Shown here: in pieces, positions 18,132-26,931 of the stretch
How positions within the stretch are numbered: the first letter of the stretch is position 1
Layout of the letters: each line of letters opens with the position of its first letter
NCBI RefSeq assembly: GCF_014698475.1
Contig: NZ_JACJTB010000032.1
Span: forward strand, 16,523-80,522
Direction: 5' to 3'
Source: Nostoc spongiaeforme FACHB-130
GTDB lineage: Bacteria; Cyanobacteriota; Cyanobacteriia; Cyanobacteriales; Nostocaceae
DNA length: 64,000 bases
Made by a program: the position numbers and the translations under genes
Notes under the pieces: model-generated
Seen by the model: the letters and a program-made list of their open reading frames with translations, nothing else
Told to the model about the DNA's origin: nothing
The model's database searches: none

Positions 18132-18259
18132 AAAGTTTTCTAAAACACAATTTGCCGCAAGAGTATATCTATCCTAAAGAATAGGTTTGATTTTTCACCT
18201 ACATAATTTTGAATCGATCACCATTGTGGAAAGTGTCATGCTGCGATACCTCAACAAAT

Positions 18260-18300
18260 AACTAGAACCCCAGCTTTGTAAAAAAGTTGGGGTTCTAGTT
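18260..18300. terminator. Strong hairpin after thrC
   Basis: AACTAGAACCCCAGCTTT pairs with AAAGTTGGGGTTCTAGTT, an 18-bp nearly perfect stem. It lies 37 bp past the stop of the minus-strand thrC gene and before the start region of the giant kinase, so it likely terminates thrC. Confidence 0.75.
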
Positions 18301-18337
18301 GATTAGAAAGCGATCGCATATCGCAGAAAACAAACTT

Positions 18338-19429
18338 TTAAAATCCCATTGCGGTAGCTACATCTTTGAGTTCTGCGGGAATACCTTGCTTAAATTGGCT
18401 ATTACTGTGCTTAATTGCTGTATCAGGGTCTTTCAAACCATTACCAGTCAGCACACAAACCACTGTTGCACCTGTGGGTACTTGGTCTTTAACTTTTAAT
18501 AATCCCGCCACAGAAGCGGCGCTGGCTGGTTCGCAGAAAATACCTTCGGATGCAGCTAACAATCGATAAGCATCGAGAATTTCTGCATCGGTGACAGCCG
18601 CAAAACTTCCTTGACTCGCAGTTTGCGCGGCGATCGCTTTATCCCAACTGGCTGGATTCCCAATCCGAATGGCTGTGGCGATGGTGTCGGGATGGGCGAC
18701 TGGTTGACCGTTGACTAAGGGTGCTGCACCTGCGGCTTGGAATCCCATCATTTTGGGCAGGCGATCGCATTTCCCTGCTTGGTGGTATTGACAAAAACCC
18801 ATCCAGTATGCTGATATATTTCCCGCATTGCCCACGGGGATACATAGCCAATCGGGAGCGTTACCCAAAGCATCAACTACTTCAAAGGCTCCAGTTTTTT
18901 GTCCTTCTAAACGGTAAGGGTTAACGGAATTTACCAAGGTTATTGGGTAACTCTCAGCCATATCCCGGACAATTTCTAAGGCGCGGTCAAAGTTACCTTT
19001 AATTGCTAAAACTTCTGCGCCATACAATAAAGCTTGTGCTAGTTTGCCCAAAGCAACGTAACCATCAGGAATCAAGACAAAGGCTTTCATCCCGCCACGT
19101 TTAGCATAAGCGGCGGCGGCGGCGGAAGTGTTACCAGTACTGGCACAAATTACGGCTTCTGCACCTGCTTCCTTGGCTTTGGAAATGGCCATTGTCATTC
19201 CCCGGTCTTTGAAACTGCCGGTGGGGTTGAGGCCATCGTACTTGACAAATACACTCACTTGTCTGCCAATGCGTTCTGCGATCGCCGGCACCGGAATTAA
19301 GGGAGTATTACCCTCTAACAAGGTAACAACAGGCGTTTTGTCACTGACAGGTAAGTACTCACGATAGGCTTCTATCAGTCCGGGCCAAGGTTGGCGATGA
19401 GATTTAGCAACAGACAAGCTCACAGTCAC
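18338..19429 (-). CDS. thrC: Threonine synthase
   Basis: The 363-residue PLP enzyme converts O-phosphohomoserine to threonine. Motifs: LLEGNTPL, the PLP lysine in [11 protein letters not shown] (about residue 73), [15 protein letters not shown], the phosphate loop [12 protein letters not shown], and [12 protein letters not shown] followed by [12 protein letters not shown]. The length fits the short bacterial/archaeal-like class. The apparent start is GTG (19429), with a second GTG two codons later; no in-frame ATG gives a full N-terminus. It stands alone, with a strong hairpin downstream. Confidence 0.95.
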   Translation of the reverse strand: MTVSLSVAKSHRQPWPGLIEAYREYLPVSDKTPVVTLLEGNTPLIPVPAIAERIGRQVSVFVKYDGLNPTGSFKDRGMTMAISKAKEAGAEAVICASTGNTSAAAAAYAKRGGMKAFVLIPDGYVALGKLAQALLYGAEVLAIKGNFDRALEIVRDMAESYPITLVNSVNPYRLEGQKTGAFEVVDALGNAPDWLCIPVGNAGNISAYWMGFCQYHQAGKCDRLPKMMGFQAAGAAPLVNGQPVAHPDTIATAIRIGNPASWDKAIAAQTASQGSFAAVTDAEILDAYRLLAASEGIFCEPASAASVAGLLKVKDQVPTGATVVCVLTGNGLKDPDTAIKHSNSQFKQGIPAELKDVATAMGF

Positions 19430-19882
19430 AGGTTTTAACAGTTTTTCGCTAAAGATTGATCAATTTATGGATACAAAAGCCACGTTTGAGCTTTCTTTCT
19501 CCATGTATTCCAGAAAAATATTATCTTTGTTTGGTGTAGTTTTTGAGATTTTTTTATTTCGTGCAGATAGTTAGTTTACCATAAAGCCTTTGTATGACTT
19601 AAGAGTGAGAGGAAAAATCAAGGGTTTCGGGGAGGCTGAAAGGGTGTAGGTATTCAAAAATCTTACCCTCCTTACTCAACAGACAACCTTTGTGCCTAAA
19701 TCCTGTCAAAGTGAGTGCAACTTTGGAACACTCCTGTACTCATCGCTGTCACTTATCACAAAACTCACAATCCATTAAATGATGTGATTAAAACTATACA
19801 ATCATTTAACAAACCTTAAACCGACATTACTATAATATTTAATATTGGTGTGAGTTGAGTTGTGTATCTATTTAATATAACG
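19430..19882. other. Gene-free divergent promoter region
   Basis: Between thrC (minus) and a small plus-strand gene. I see an AT-rich stretch and one loose inverted pair AAATGAT / ATCATTT near 19777-19807 ahead of the small gene, but no recognisable gene or known operator. Confidence 0.4.
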
Positions 19883-20071
19883 ATGTCTACATCTAGTGTT
19901 TCAGAACGGAAATCCCAAGCTGCTTTAGTTAACGAACTAAACAAGTCCTATTATCAAGCAGATCAGCAAGCCAAGTTTAAGAACCTGCAAGCCGAGGTAG
20001 ATTCTCTGTTACAGCAGTTGCAAAACTTGAAAGAACAACGGTTAGCGGCGACTAATTCTGACGAAGAATAA
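19883..20071 (+). CDS. Small coiled-coil protein, unknown function
   Basis: The 62-residue product from the ATG at 19883 begins MSTSSVSERKSQAALVNEL and is almost wholly helical, with heptad-like hydrophobic spacing through LQAEVDSLLQQLQNLKEQ. I recall similar short proteins in cyanobacteria but know no function. An ATG seven codons upstream (19862) is in frame, but those residues are hydrophobic and unlike the rest. No signal peptide or cysteine is present. Confidence 0.6.
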   Translation: MSTSSVSERKSQAALVNELNKSYYQADQQAKFKNLQAEVDSLLQQLQNLKEQRLAATNSDEE

Positions 20072-20314
20072 GTTCTCTTAACCAAAGCGATCGCCTACAT
20101 AACATCAACCTGAACCTTTAATAAACGCTTAAAACCTTAGTTGAGACAATTTTCTAAGCAGAGAACCTAACTTTGGCGATCGCTATTAAAACTCAACAAG
20201 TTTTGATATTGAGAATCTGTTGTACAGATTACTCTACCACTATCCTAATTATTAGGAGATGTGTACACTACTGATCTTCTGTACATGGTTAGAGATTTTA
20301 TTGTGAATAGAATG
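20072..20314. other. Gene-free region between convergent genes
   Basis: Contains two HIP1-type sites (GCGATCGC) near 20090 and 20176 and no gene I can support. The terminator of the porin gene begins just after it. Confidence 0.4.
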
Positions 20315-20350
20315 AAAAAGCTGTTTGAGCAGTTGAGTACTCAAACAACT
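20315..20350 (-). terminator. Intrinsic terminator of the porin gene
   Basis: On the minus strand GTTGTTTGAG pairs with CTCAAACAGC around a short loop and is followed directly by TTTTTC. It lies 27 bp past the porin stop codon. Confidence 0.8.
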
Positions 20351-20376
20351 TAACTAAAAATATTTAGCAAGGATAT

Positions 20377-22269
20377 CTAGAATCGGAAAGTTGTCCGAAT
20401 TGTGCCGACATAGATAGTGTCGTTATTGCTGTTGTGTTCGGGGTTGAACAGAATAATAAACCCTGGGGTAATTGAGATATTGCTGTTAACTTGATAACGA
20501 TACAAAGCTTCTAAATGGTAGGAAGTATCGCTATCTTCTCGACGCGCACTTGTCGCAGTCAGAGTGCGTGGCCCGTAATCATTGCTTGTCACCTTTGGCG
20601 GTTGACCAAAAATAATCCCACCGACATTACCTTTTTTACCCAAATCGGGAAATCCTAGAGTCACAGCCCAGTTCCAAATATCGGCTTTATCGCCTCTATT
20701 GACTGTATTGGTAACAGAGTTTCTTCCAGAACTAGCTTCGGCGATCGCCTGTGTGTAACCCACCCAACCAGATATGATGAATTTATCACTCAACTTGTAA
20801 CTACTTTGAATGCCGTAGTGATTAGCTGATGTCGCAATGGGAATTGCAGTTGTTCCAAATGGATTATTCGCAAATGTACTTCCTTCCGAACCAGAGACAT
20901 TCACATCACCAGTTGCAACGCCATTACCATCAACCGCACTAAAGTAAGAATGGGCGTAAGTAAAAGCCAAAGTCAAATCTTTATTTGGTTGCAACGCCAC
21001 TTGTCCTAATGCACCATAACTCCCATCAAACAAACCTCTACCGTCCAGAGGATTTTCGGCATTTCTCGCTATATAACCGCCTGACAAGGTGATAGCATCA
21101 CTCAGCTTGAAAACAGCACTGACACCAGAACCTCTACCAACCGCTAGACCAGAGTTACTCGCACGATAAATTGGCGCAAAACGACCAAACCGCGATATAG
21201 CGCCTGTAGTTGCAGCTGAAAATAGGGGGTTAACGGTGTTGAAATTATCAAAGAACGAACCGCCAACAGCATCAACCGTTACATTTAACTTATCCCCAAT
21301 CGGGAAGTTATAAAATAACTTAGCCAAGCCAAAACTATTATCTGGCTCAAGAGTTGTATCCCAAGCCAAACGAGTCATATTTGTTCCAGAGACTTGATTT
21401 GTGGCGTTGAAAGCCAGAGTATTATTTGCTCTCAAAATCACGCGCAAGCGGTCTTGACCGTAAAAGCTGGAATCAAAGATGATTCGCACCCGGTCAGCAA
21501 AAATTGTGTTATCTTCCAAATCCCGTCCGCCAGCACTGTTATATGCTGCGGCTTCTCTAGCGGCTCTACTTCCACCAGGAGTATTATTGATAGTTCGCCA
21601 CGCATCAGAAGTTAAAGCTTTTTCATCACCATACACACCACCAAAGGTCAAGATTACATCCCCAGATAATTTGGTTGTGGTGGAAAATTGATTGGCTTCT
21701 AGTTCGGCGGTGCGTGCTTCCAATGGGTCAATTCTGCCACGCAACTCAACTAAACCATCAGCAAATTCTTGTTGCAGCTTTTGTAAGGTTTCTAAGTCTT
21801 CCTTTCTCACAGCGTCGGCGCTACTTGTGGCAATTAATTCATTAATTTTTTCCAAACAAGCATTTAACCCAGCCGCAAATTCATAGCGCGTCATCGCCCG
21901 ATTACCCCGATAGGTACTGTTGGGATAACCTGCAATACACCCATATCGTTCAACTAAAGATTGTAGTGCTTGAAATGCCCAGTCTGTTGGTTGGACATCT
22001 GATAGTTGCGATACGGATGTTACTTGATTCATGGTATCGGAATTATCAGCTTCTTGGGTTAATTCTGATACAGAGATTTGATTAACTTCAGTTGCCGTTT
22101 GAGCAACAAGAGTATCTTGTAATTGTGGTGAAACTAACTTGATACTTTCTGCCTGTAATTCTTCTGGAGACTGAATTACAGAATTTGCTAATGCTTTTTG
22201 ATTCGTAACGACACTAGCAAGTAGCAGTATTGGACTGATCCATACTGCGCTGCGGAAAACACTATTCAT
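20377..22269 (-). CDS. SLH-domain carbohydrate/ion-type outer-membrane porin (OprB-like)
   Basis: The 630-residue protein has a signal peptide (AVWISPILLLASVVTNQKALA). An SLH domain follows (about 88-150; DWAFQALQSLVERYGCIAGYP, RNRAMTRYEFAAGLN-like) that anchors to peptidoglycan. Then comes a coiled coil (about 160-195) and a long OprB-type beta-barrel ending in the aromatic-terminated strand TTFRF. Such cyanobacterial porins are often labelled iron-uptake porins. I start at the ATG at 22269, which has GAGG five bases upstream; a GTG three codons earlier is in frame. The promoter carries two ACCAA-N5-TTGGT-type sites flanking a TATACT-like -10, so this porin may be metal-regulated together with mop. 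Confidence 0.88.
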   Translation of the reverse strand: MNSVFRSAVWISPILLLASVVTNQKALANSVIQSPEELQAESIKLVSPQLQDTLVAQTATEVNQISVSELTQEADNSDTMNQVTSVSQLSDVQPTDWAFQALQSLVERYGCIAGYPNSTYRGNRAMTRYEFAAGLNACLEKINELIATSSADAVRKEDLETLQKLQQEFADGLVELRGRIDPLEARTAELEANQFSTTTKLSGDVILTFGGVYGDEKALTSDAWRTINNTPGGSRAAREAAAYNSAGGRDLEDNTIFADRVRIIFDSSFYGQDRLRVILRANNTLAFNATNQVSGTNMTRLAWDTTLEPDNSFGLAKLFYNFPIGDKLNVTVDAVGGSFFDNFNTVNPLFSAATTGAISRFGRFAPIYRASNSGLAVGRGSGVSAVFKLSDAITLSGGYIARNAENPLDGRGLFDGSYGALGQVALQPNKDLTLAFTYAHSYFSAVDGNGVATGDVNVSGSEGSTFANNPFGTTAIPIATSANHYGIQSSYKLSDKFIISGWVGYTQAIAEASSGRNSVTNTVNRGDKADIWNWAVTLGFPDLGKKGNVGGIIFGQPPKVTSNDYGPRTLTATSARREDSDTSYHLEALYRYQVNSNISITPGFIILFNPEHNSNNDTIYVGTIRTTFRF

Positions 22270-22294
22270 GAGCCTCACACCTAAACTTAACTAC

Positions 22295-22340
22295 ACCAGT
22301 AGGTTGGTAAAAGTATATACTAGACCAATAAAGTTGGTAA
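22295..22340. promoter_or_regulatory. Paired palindromic operator sites before the porin
   Basis: A perfect ACCAA-TAAAG-TTGGT palindrome (22324-22338) and an imperfect ACCAG-TAGG-TTGGT (22295-22308) flank the AGTATATACT stretch that could be the porin -10 region. The same palindrome class recurs at 22528, 23584, 25825, 26932 and 26951. Confidence 0.65.
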
Positions 22341-22507
22341 AGCTAGTTTATCATGGGTTAAGGATAGTTTAAAAGTTTACCCAGCAAAGTTGTGTGGGAA
22401 TGTTAACATCCCCAGAAAATATTCACTTTGCTGGGAAGAAGAGTGTAGGGATACAGGTGAGGAAAAACTTTACACCTAGTCTTCACAGATAATCTTACAG
22501 CTAAAAT

Positions 22508-22542
22508 ACCAACTTTATTTAAATATTTCCAACTTTATTGGT
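22508..22542. promoter_or_regulatory. Paired palindromic operator sites before mop
   Basis: TCCAA-CTTTA-TTGGT (22528-22542) and a half-conserved ACCAA-CTTTA-TTTAA (22508-22522) lie with centres 20 bp apart. The first overlaps a TATAAA that could be the mop -10 element. Confidence 0.65.
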
Positions 22543-22674
22543 ATAAATTGCAGAGAGAGGATAAATATAAAAATATAGTTAAAAAAGAGTGAGAATCCTA
22601 ATATTATTCAATTTTGAAGATAGTAAATGCTATATTGAATCTGTCAATAATACCGAACCAGGGAGCAATTTAAA

Positions 22675-22884
22675 ATGCAAGTTAGCGCACGTAATGCTTT
22701 AAAAGGAACAGTTAAAAAGGTTGAAGTTGGCAGTGTCAATACAGAAGTTACCGTAGAAATTGCCAATGGCGTAGAAGTAACAGCAATTATTACAAAATCA
22801 TCGGCGGAAAATCTGAAACTCGCTGAAGGTAAAGAGGTCTATGCAATTGTTAAAGCTACTGATGTGATGATTGCTATTGATTAA
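22675..22884 (+). CDS. mop: Molbindin (TOBE-domain molybdate-binding protein)
   Basis: The 69-residue protein is a single mop/TOBE domain: SARNALKGTVKKVEVGSVN, EVTVEIANGVEVTAIIT, and LKLAEGKEVYAIVKATDVMI. These are the conserved anion-binding segments of molbindins, which form hexamers that store molybdate or tungstate in the cytoplasm. A GGGAGC ribosome-binding site precedes the ATG. The gene is divergent from the porin, with operator-like palindromes at both ends of the shared intergenic region, and it is followed by a terminator hairpin, so it is monocistronic. It belongs to the proposed metal regulon with the HTH-PBP regulator at 23889. Confidence 0.92.
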   Translation: MQVSARNALKGTVKKVEVGSVNTEVTVEIANGVEVTAIITKSSAENLKLAEGKEVYAIVKATDVMIAID

Positions 22885-22912
22885 TTAATTTATTTTGTTA
22901 TCAATACAGCAA

Positions 22913-22939
22913 ATAAAGGGCAGGTTAACTGCCCTTTAT
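22913..22939 (+). terminator. Terminator hairpin after mop
   Basis: ATAAAGGGCAG pairs with CTGCCCTTTAT in a perfect 11-bp stem (loop GTTAA), 28 bp past the mop stop codon. Confidence 0.7.
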
Positions 22940-23050
22940 GATGGGTAATTCTCAACTAAATCAAGTCATATATGAAAGCAGGCGATCGCATCTGAAACAA
23001 CATCCATCTCTAGAATGAATTGAGAAGTTTTTCAGATGAAATTATGAGAA

Positions 23051-23410
23051 TTAATTGTCATGTTTAGTTGATAAAATCCATAACAAATCTAGCCATAATT
23101 GTGGATGAGTGTGTTTAAGTTGAGACATAGGGTCTCGTACTAAGTTGGTAGCATTCAAGCACACAACTTCCATCAGTCCTAAATACTGTGCGACTTCTCG
23201 CAGTAGGTTTTTTTGCGTGAGAACAGCACTCATTAGCTTGTCTGGACAATAAATAGTCACATATCGTTTGTGAAAATAACTCGGATGCAGATATCGGAAT
23301 TGGGGGTTATTGACTTTCACATAACAGTGGCGAATTACTTCCCATGCACTAGGATGAGTATGTTCGACAATAGTTGTAAATTGCTGTGCCAAATCTTCTT
23401 CGGTAATCAT
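23051..23410 (-). CDS. Hypothetical protein
   Basis: I do not recognise this 119-residue protein. It is soluble and rich in His and aromatic residues (HTHPSAWEVIRHCYVKV, FRYLHPSYFHKRYVTIYC, LKHTHPQLWLDLLWIL). It has three cysteines and several histidines that could bind metal, though no known motif is formed. It lies between mop and the HTH-PBP regulator, reading away from the regulator. An operator-like palindrome (23584-23598) lies upstream of both, so it may share the local regulon. Confidence 0.55.
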   Translation of the reverse strand: MITEEDLAQQFTTIVEHTHPSAWEVIRHCYVKVNNPQFRYLHPSYFHKRYVTIYCPDKLMSAVLTQKNLLREVAQYLGLMEVVCLNATNLVRDPMSQLKHTHPQLWLDLLWILSTKHDN

Positions 23411-23888
23411 ACTTGCTTGCCTCTAAAATCTTGGAGGAAGGGATATTGAATAGTTAACGGTGCGATCGCTTGATCCCTGTCACAATATCGGTTGGTATAT
23501 ACTTCACTAGCGAGATTACCTGCCTGCCTAAAAAGCATCAAAACCCAAACTCAACTCAAAAACTGTATCAAATACAGCTATTTACCAACTTAAATGGTAT
23601 AAACAAAAAAGACGAAAGCAAAATTTCCGAAAAATTTTATCTCAGCTGCAAAACCTGAAAAGCGGATTTTATCAGCATTCTGGCTTTCCAATTTCTTAAC
23701 ATTAAGCAGGGAAAATCAACTTGGCGCAAAAATTTTTGATTTTTTAGCAAGAAAACTAGCAAGATGTATGTTATTCTTTCTGTAGAGGGAATCGAAAGCG
23801 CAAAACAAAAAACAAAGTAAATCTTTTGCAAGCACCGATACAGGTAAATCCGCTCCGGCTTAGTTACAGTTGAGAAAAAAGGCAGCCA
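23411..23888. promoter_or_regulatory. Divergent regulatory region with an operator-like palindrome
   Basis: The region holds ACCAA-CTTAA-ATGGT (23584-23598, 9 of 10 arm bases) and a half-site GGTTGGTATATAC (about 23491). No gene is supported inside it. It serves the hypothetical gene at 23410 (minus) and the regulator at 23889 (plus), and may mediate autoregulation. Confidence 0.5.
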
Positions 23889-25124
23889 ATGAAGCAGGAT
23901 AGCGACCTCCGCAATAACTTGAAGTCAATTAGAACCCGCTTAGGGATGAGCCAGCAAGATTTAGCAAACATCGCTGGGGTAACTCGTCAAACTATTAGTG
24001 GTGTAGAGTCAGGACAATATGCTCCTTCTGTAGCCATCACCCTAAAACTAGCGAAAGCACTTGGCTGTCAAGTAGAGGATCTATTCTGGTTAGAGCAAGA
24101 TTTACCGGAAATTGAAGCAACTCTCGCCAAACCTGTCACAATTAATCAACCTCTGCGCGTTAGCCTAGCGAGAGTCGGCGGACAGTGGATAGCTTACCCT
24201 TTAGTGGGAAAAGACGCATTCCGTCAAGATATGACACCTGCTGACGGTGAGACAGTTGCGGTGGTGAGGCAGTCCGATCTTGGGGGTTTCCCCCAGAAGG
24301 AACTGCCGAAAGGGTTCCCCGGCATAAGCAAACTGTCGAACCCGAAGGGGGAAGCGGCAAAGCAAGTCGGTGCAGATAAAGTCAAAGTCAGGCTTTTGGA
24401 TGACAACCTCGAAGCACTGCACAATACAGTAGTAATTGCTGGTTGTTCGCCTGTAATTTCACTCTGGGCAAGGGCTACCGAACGCTGGCATCCGCAGTTG
24501 CGAGTCCATTTTACCTTTGCCAACAGCATGGCTGCATTGCACAGTTTATGCAGAGGTGAAGCCCACATTGCGGGGATGCACCTGTATGATCCCAAAACAG
24601 GCGAACATAATGTTCCGTTTGTGCGAGAAGTTTTAGCCGACAAGTCAGCAGTTATCATCACCCTTGGTTTATGGGAAGAAGGATTATTAGTACAATCTGG
24701 TAATCCCAAAGGCTGGGAAACATTATCTGATTTAGTCAAAGCCAAAGCAACCATTATTAATCGAGAACCTGGTGCTGGTAGCCGGATGCTGTTAGAACGC
24801 AAACTGCAAGAAGCGCAGATATCATTTGATGCTGTCAAAGGATTTGACCAAATCGTTACCAGCCATCAAGATGTTGCCCAAACTGTGGCGTTAGGTTTAG
24901 CCGACGCAGGTATTAGCACCGCATCCATCGCTGCAACCTTCGGGTTAGGATTTATCCCATTACATCAATCACGCTACGACTTAGTAATTCTCAAAGAATA
25001 TCTAGAAGAAGCACCCATACAACAATTGCTGAGTACCTTGGGACATCGTGTGGTTCACTCACAGTTAGAAGTTCTCGGTGGCTACGACATTAGCAGAATT
25101 GGGGAAGTAGTAGCGACTGTTTAG
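23889..25124 (+). CDS. HTH regulator with periplasmic-binding-protein-like ligand domain
   Basis: The 411-residue protein has an XRE-type helix-turn-helix at residues 8-62 (LGMSQQDLANIAGVTRQTIS). A PBP-like sensor domain follows (about 75-400), including VVIAGCSPVISLWA, GEAHIAGMHLYDP, NREPGAGSRMLLE and ALGLADAGIST. This fold binds molybdate/tungstate-like oxyanions in other regulators. I infer a metal-responsive repressor acting on the ACCAA-N5-TTGGT sites around it. I recall that Anabaena variabilis represses its vanadium nitrogenase with paired VnfR repressors; whether this is their orthologue I cannot tell. Residues about 128-160 (24271-24366) look like an in-frame inserted repeat, with hairpins and GC-richer codons unlike the rest. 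Confidence 0.82.
   Translation: MKQDSDLRNNLKSIRTRLGMSQQDLANIAGVTRQTISGVESGQYAPSVAITLKLAKALGCQVEDLFWLEQDLPEIEATLAKPVTINQPLRVSLARVGGQWIAYPLVGKDAFRQDMTPADGETVAVVRQSDLGGFPQKELPKGFPGISKLSNPKGEAAKQVGADKVKVRLLDDNLEALHNTVVIAGCSPVISLWARATERWHPQLRVHFTFANSMAALHSLCRGEAHIAGMHLYDPKTGEHNVPFVREVLADKSAVIITLGLWEEGLLVQSGNPKGWETLSDLVKAKATIINREPGAGSRMLLERKLQEAQISFDAVKGFDQIVTSHQDVAQTVALGLADAGISTASIAATFGLGFIPLHQSRYDLVILKEYLEEAPIQQLLSTLGHRVVHSQLEVLGGYDISRIGEVVATV
24271..24366. repeat. Hairpin-rich repeat inserted inside the regulator gene
   Basis: The segment carries CTTGGGGGTTTCCCCCAG and GCCGAAAGGGTTCCCCGGC, both self-complementary, and adds about 32 Gly/Pro/Lys-rich codons without breaking the frame. Both flanks read as conserved PBP-domain sequence. 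Confidence 0.6.
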
Positions 25125-25356
25125 GATAGGGAATAGGGAGTGGGGAGTAGGGAAGGATAACACTTTTTAGACTTCATACTATCCCACACAAACGCCAAAG
25201 GCGAAAACACTTCAGATTTTTCACTTCATTCAATATGTATTTGATTTTAAAGGTTGTGGGCTTAGAGCGATCGCCTCCAACGACGTTCTACATCGTCCGA
25301 ACTCTTCACATCGCAGACCCACACAAATTCACACACTACTAGGAGACTAAATCATC

Positions 25357-25434
25357 ATGTCTGACGAAAAAATTAGACAGATAGCTTTTTACGGTAAAGG
25401 CGGTATTGGTAAATCTACCACCTCTCAAAGCTGA
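25357..25434 (+). pseudogene. nifH/vnfH fragment: Nitrogenase iron protein (NifH/VnfH) N-terminal remnant
   Basis: The frame encodes MSDEKIRQIAFYGKGGIGKS, then TTSQ, Ser and a TGA stop. The first 24 residues are the unmistakable N-terminus of a nitrogenase Fe protein, including the complete P-loop GKGGIGKS. An intact protein continues TTSQNTLAAMAE to about 290 residues. The upstream AGGAG (25341-25345) is well placed. After TCTCAAA the sequence no longer matches nifH, and a strong terminator follows 130 bp later. The rest of the gene has therefore been deleted. Neighbouring mop and a metal-type regulator suggest it was part of an alternative (vanadium) nitrogenase locus. Confidence 0.85.
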
Positions 25435-25562
25435 TTTATTGTTTTGGATGTTTTCGCTTTACCGCTTTTAACCGCAAATTTTTCAGTTTTTTAATGCGGA
25501 ATTAGTATTTTTTGAGATTTTTCTCCTTCTCTACTATTTGGTTGGTTGTTTATTTTCCGAGG

Positions 25563-25593
25563 GGATGGGAATGTCTTGTTTCCCATCCTTTTT
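25563..25593 (+). terminator. Intrinsic terminator, orphaned
   Basis: GGATGGGAA pairs with TTTCCCATCC around a 6-base loop and is followed by TTTTTCC. It has no intact gene before it, and probably belonged to the deleted nifH/vnfH transcript. Confidence 0.8.
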
Positions 25594-25824
25594 CCTTAAA
25601 ATGCCAAGTTTGGTCATACTGAACAGATATCAAAATCTCACGCAGAGGAGCCAGTGCGTTGGGCGGCTCTGCCGACTTGAAGCAACTGGCGTAGCGCAGA
25701 GTCGCGGAGAAAAAGAGTTTCAGAGATTTATTTTTTATTTCTAGCCTCAATAAAACTCATCTTATCTTTGCGCCTCTGCGTGAGGCAAAAATCACACTCA
25801 TCTGTTGTCAACTACCAAAATATT

Positions 25825-25920
25825 ACCAACCTAATTGGTAAAAAGATGCAATTGATACAAACTTGATCGCCGATTTCCGCTTTGATGCTGATTAGGGAAA
25901 CTATACCAACCAAGATTAGT
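25825..25920. promoter_or_regulatory. Operator-like palindromes before the HsdR-like gene
   Basis: A perfect ACCAA-CCTAA-TTGGT lies at 25825-25839. A half-conserved TATACCAACCAAGATTAGT ends at 25920, 7 bp before the GTG start. Confidence 0.6.
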
Positions 25921-25927
25921 AAGCAAG

Positions 25928-26845
25928 GTGAAAACATGGCATAGACTCAAAATCAAGTCTTTGAGTCACAATCATCCCATCAAGTTAAGTAGAACAATAG
26001 CCAAAGCGACTAGCTTGGCTAAAAAACTTCGTCCTGACTCATCAGTTGCGATGGAGTCGTTACTGACATGGTTTGAAGTTATCGGCTACACAGTAGAACT
26101 AGAAGCCGATATCGCTGCGGGGAGACACCCGCAAGAACGCAATAATCTGACTGAAGTTATTTTAAGCGATCGCCTGCGTTATGCGTTGCAACGAATCAAC
26201 CCGCAAATTTCATCAGCAGCAATTCAAGCAACTATCCGACAATTGACTGTTTTGCCTAGTAGTAACCTAATTGAAAATAACCTACACTTCCATAAATTAT
26301 TAACCCAAGGCGTTAACATTACCTATACCATTAATAATCAAATAATTAATGATAAAATTCGCCTAATAGATGACTCTAATCTGCTTAATAATGATTGGCT
26401 AGTAATTCATCCATTCACAATTATTGCAAATAATCAAACCCACCATTTAGATGCAGTTGTTTTTATTAATGGCTTACCGTTAGCCGTCTTATATAATCAG
26501 CCTCAACACAAAACAAACACTTTTAAAAAAGCACAAGATAACTTGCGGAGACATATTCAAAATTTACCAAAATTATTTGTCTACAATGCCTTTCTATTAA
26601 TTACAGATAGTCACCGAGCCAGTATTGGGACATTAACTTGTAGTTCCAGAGAGTTTTTACCTTGGCATACTATAGATGGTGAATATTTTTTCCATCCCCA
26701 AGCAACAGAAATAGATGTACTAATTCAAGGTATATTTGACAAACGACGCTTTTTAGAGCTAATCAAACATTCGATAGTTTTTGAAAAAATAGGCATTAGT
26801 TATAGTAAAAAGTTACTCCGTCATCATTTCTGTACTGTGCTGTAG
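25928..26845 (+). CDS. Truncated type I restriction endonuclease HsdR-like protein, probably inactive
   Basis: The 305-residue product (GTG start) follows the HsdR N-terminal domain from ESLLTWFEVIGYTVELEADI through LSDRLRYALQRINPQIS, SNLIENNLHFHKLLTQGV, NNDWLVIHPFTII, INGLPLAVL and FDKRRFLELIKHSIVF, and stops where the helicase part would begin. HsdR usually exceeds 900 residues. The nuclease PD-(D/E)xK site is altered: where active members have IELKNP this has LYNQPQ, losing both Glu and Lys. No hsdM or hsdS is nearby. It is thus a catalytically dead fragment, either decaying or reused. It lies behind operator-like palindromes, within the proposed metal regulon. Confidence 0.75.
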   Translation: MKTWHRLKIKSLSHNHPIKLSRTIAKATSLAKKLRPDSSVAMESLLTWFEVIGYTVELEADIAAGRHPQERNNLTEVILSDRLRYALQRINPQISSAAIQATIRQLTVLPSSNLIENNLHFHKLLTQGVNITYTINNQIINDKIRLIDDSNLLNNDWLVIHPFTIIANNQTHHLDAVVFINGLPLAVLYNQPQHKTNTFKKAQDNLRRHIQNLPKLFVYNAFLLITDSHRASIGTLTCSSREFLPWHTIDGEYFFHPQATEIDVLIQGIFDKRRFLELIKHSIVFEKIGISYSKKLLRHHFCTVL

Positions 26846-26931
26846 GATTTGTAGCTACCAACAAATTTATATTATTAACCCACTACTTGCTGTATATATT
26901 TACAATATTTGCCGCTAATTTTTTTATAATT

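Larger units (their letters stand above)
25435..25927. other. Gene-free remnant region downstream of the nifH fragment
   Basis: Unrelated AT-rich sequence follows the nifH break point. After it come a terminator (25563-25593), a dispersed Nostoc-type repeat with CCAGTGCGTTGGGCGGCTCT (25651-25670), and two operator-like sites at 25825 and 25905. No recombinase gene or further nif sequence is visible. Confidence 0.6.

Noticed and set aside
24160..24838. Minus-strand ORFs across the regulator gene
   Set aside because: Shadows of the real plus-strand frame, which carries HTH and PBP motifs.
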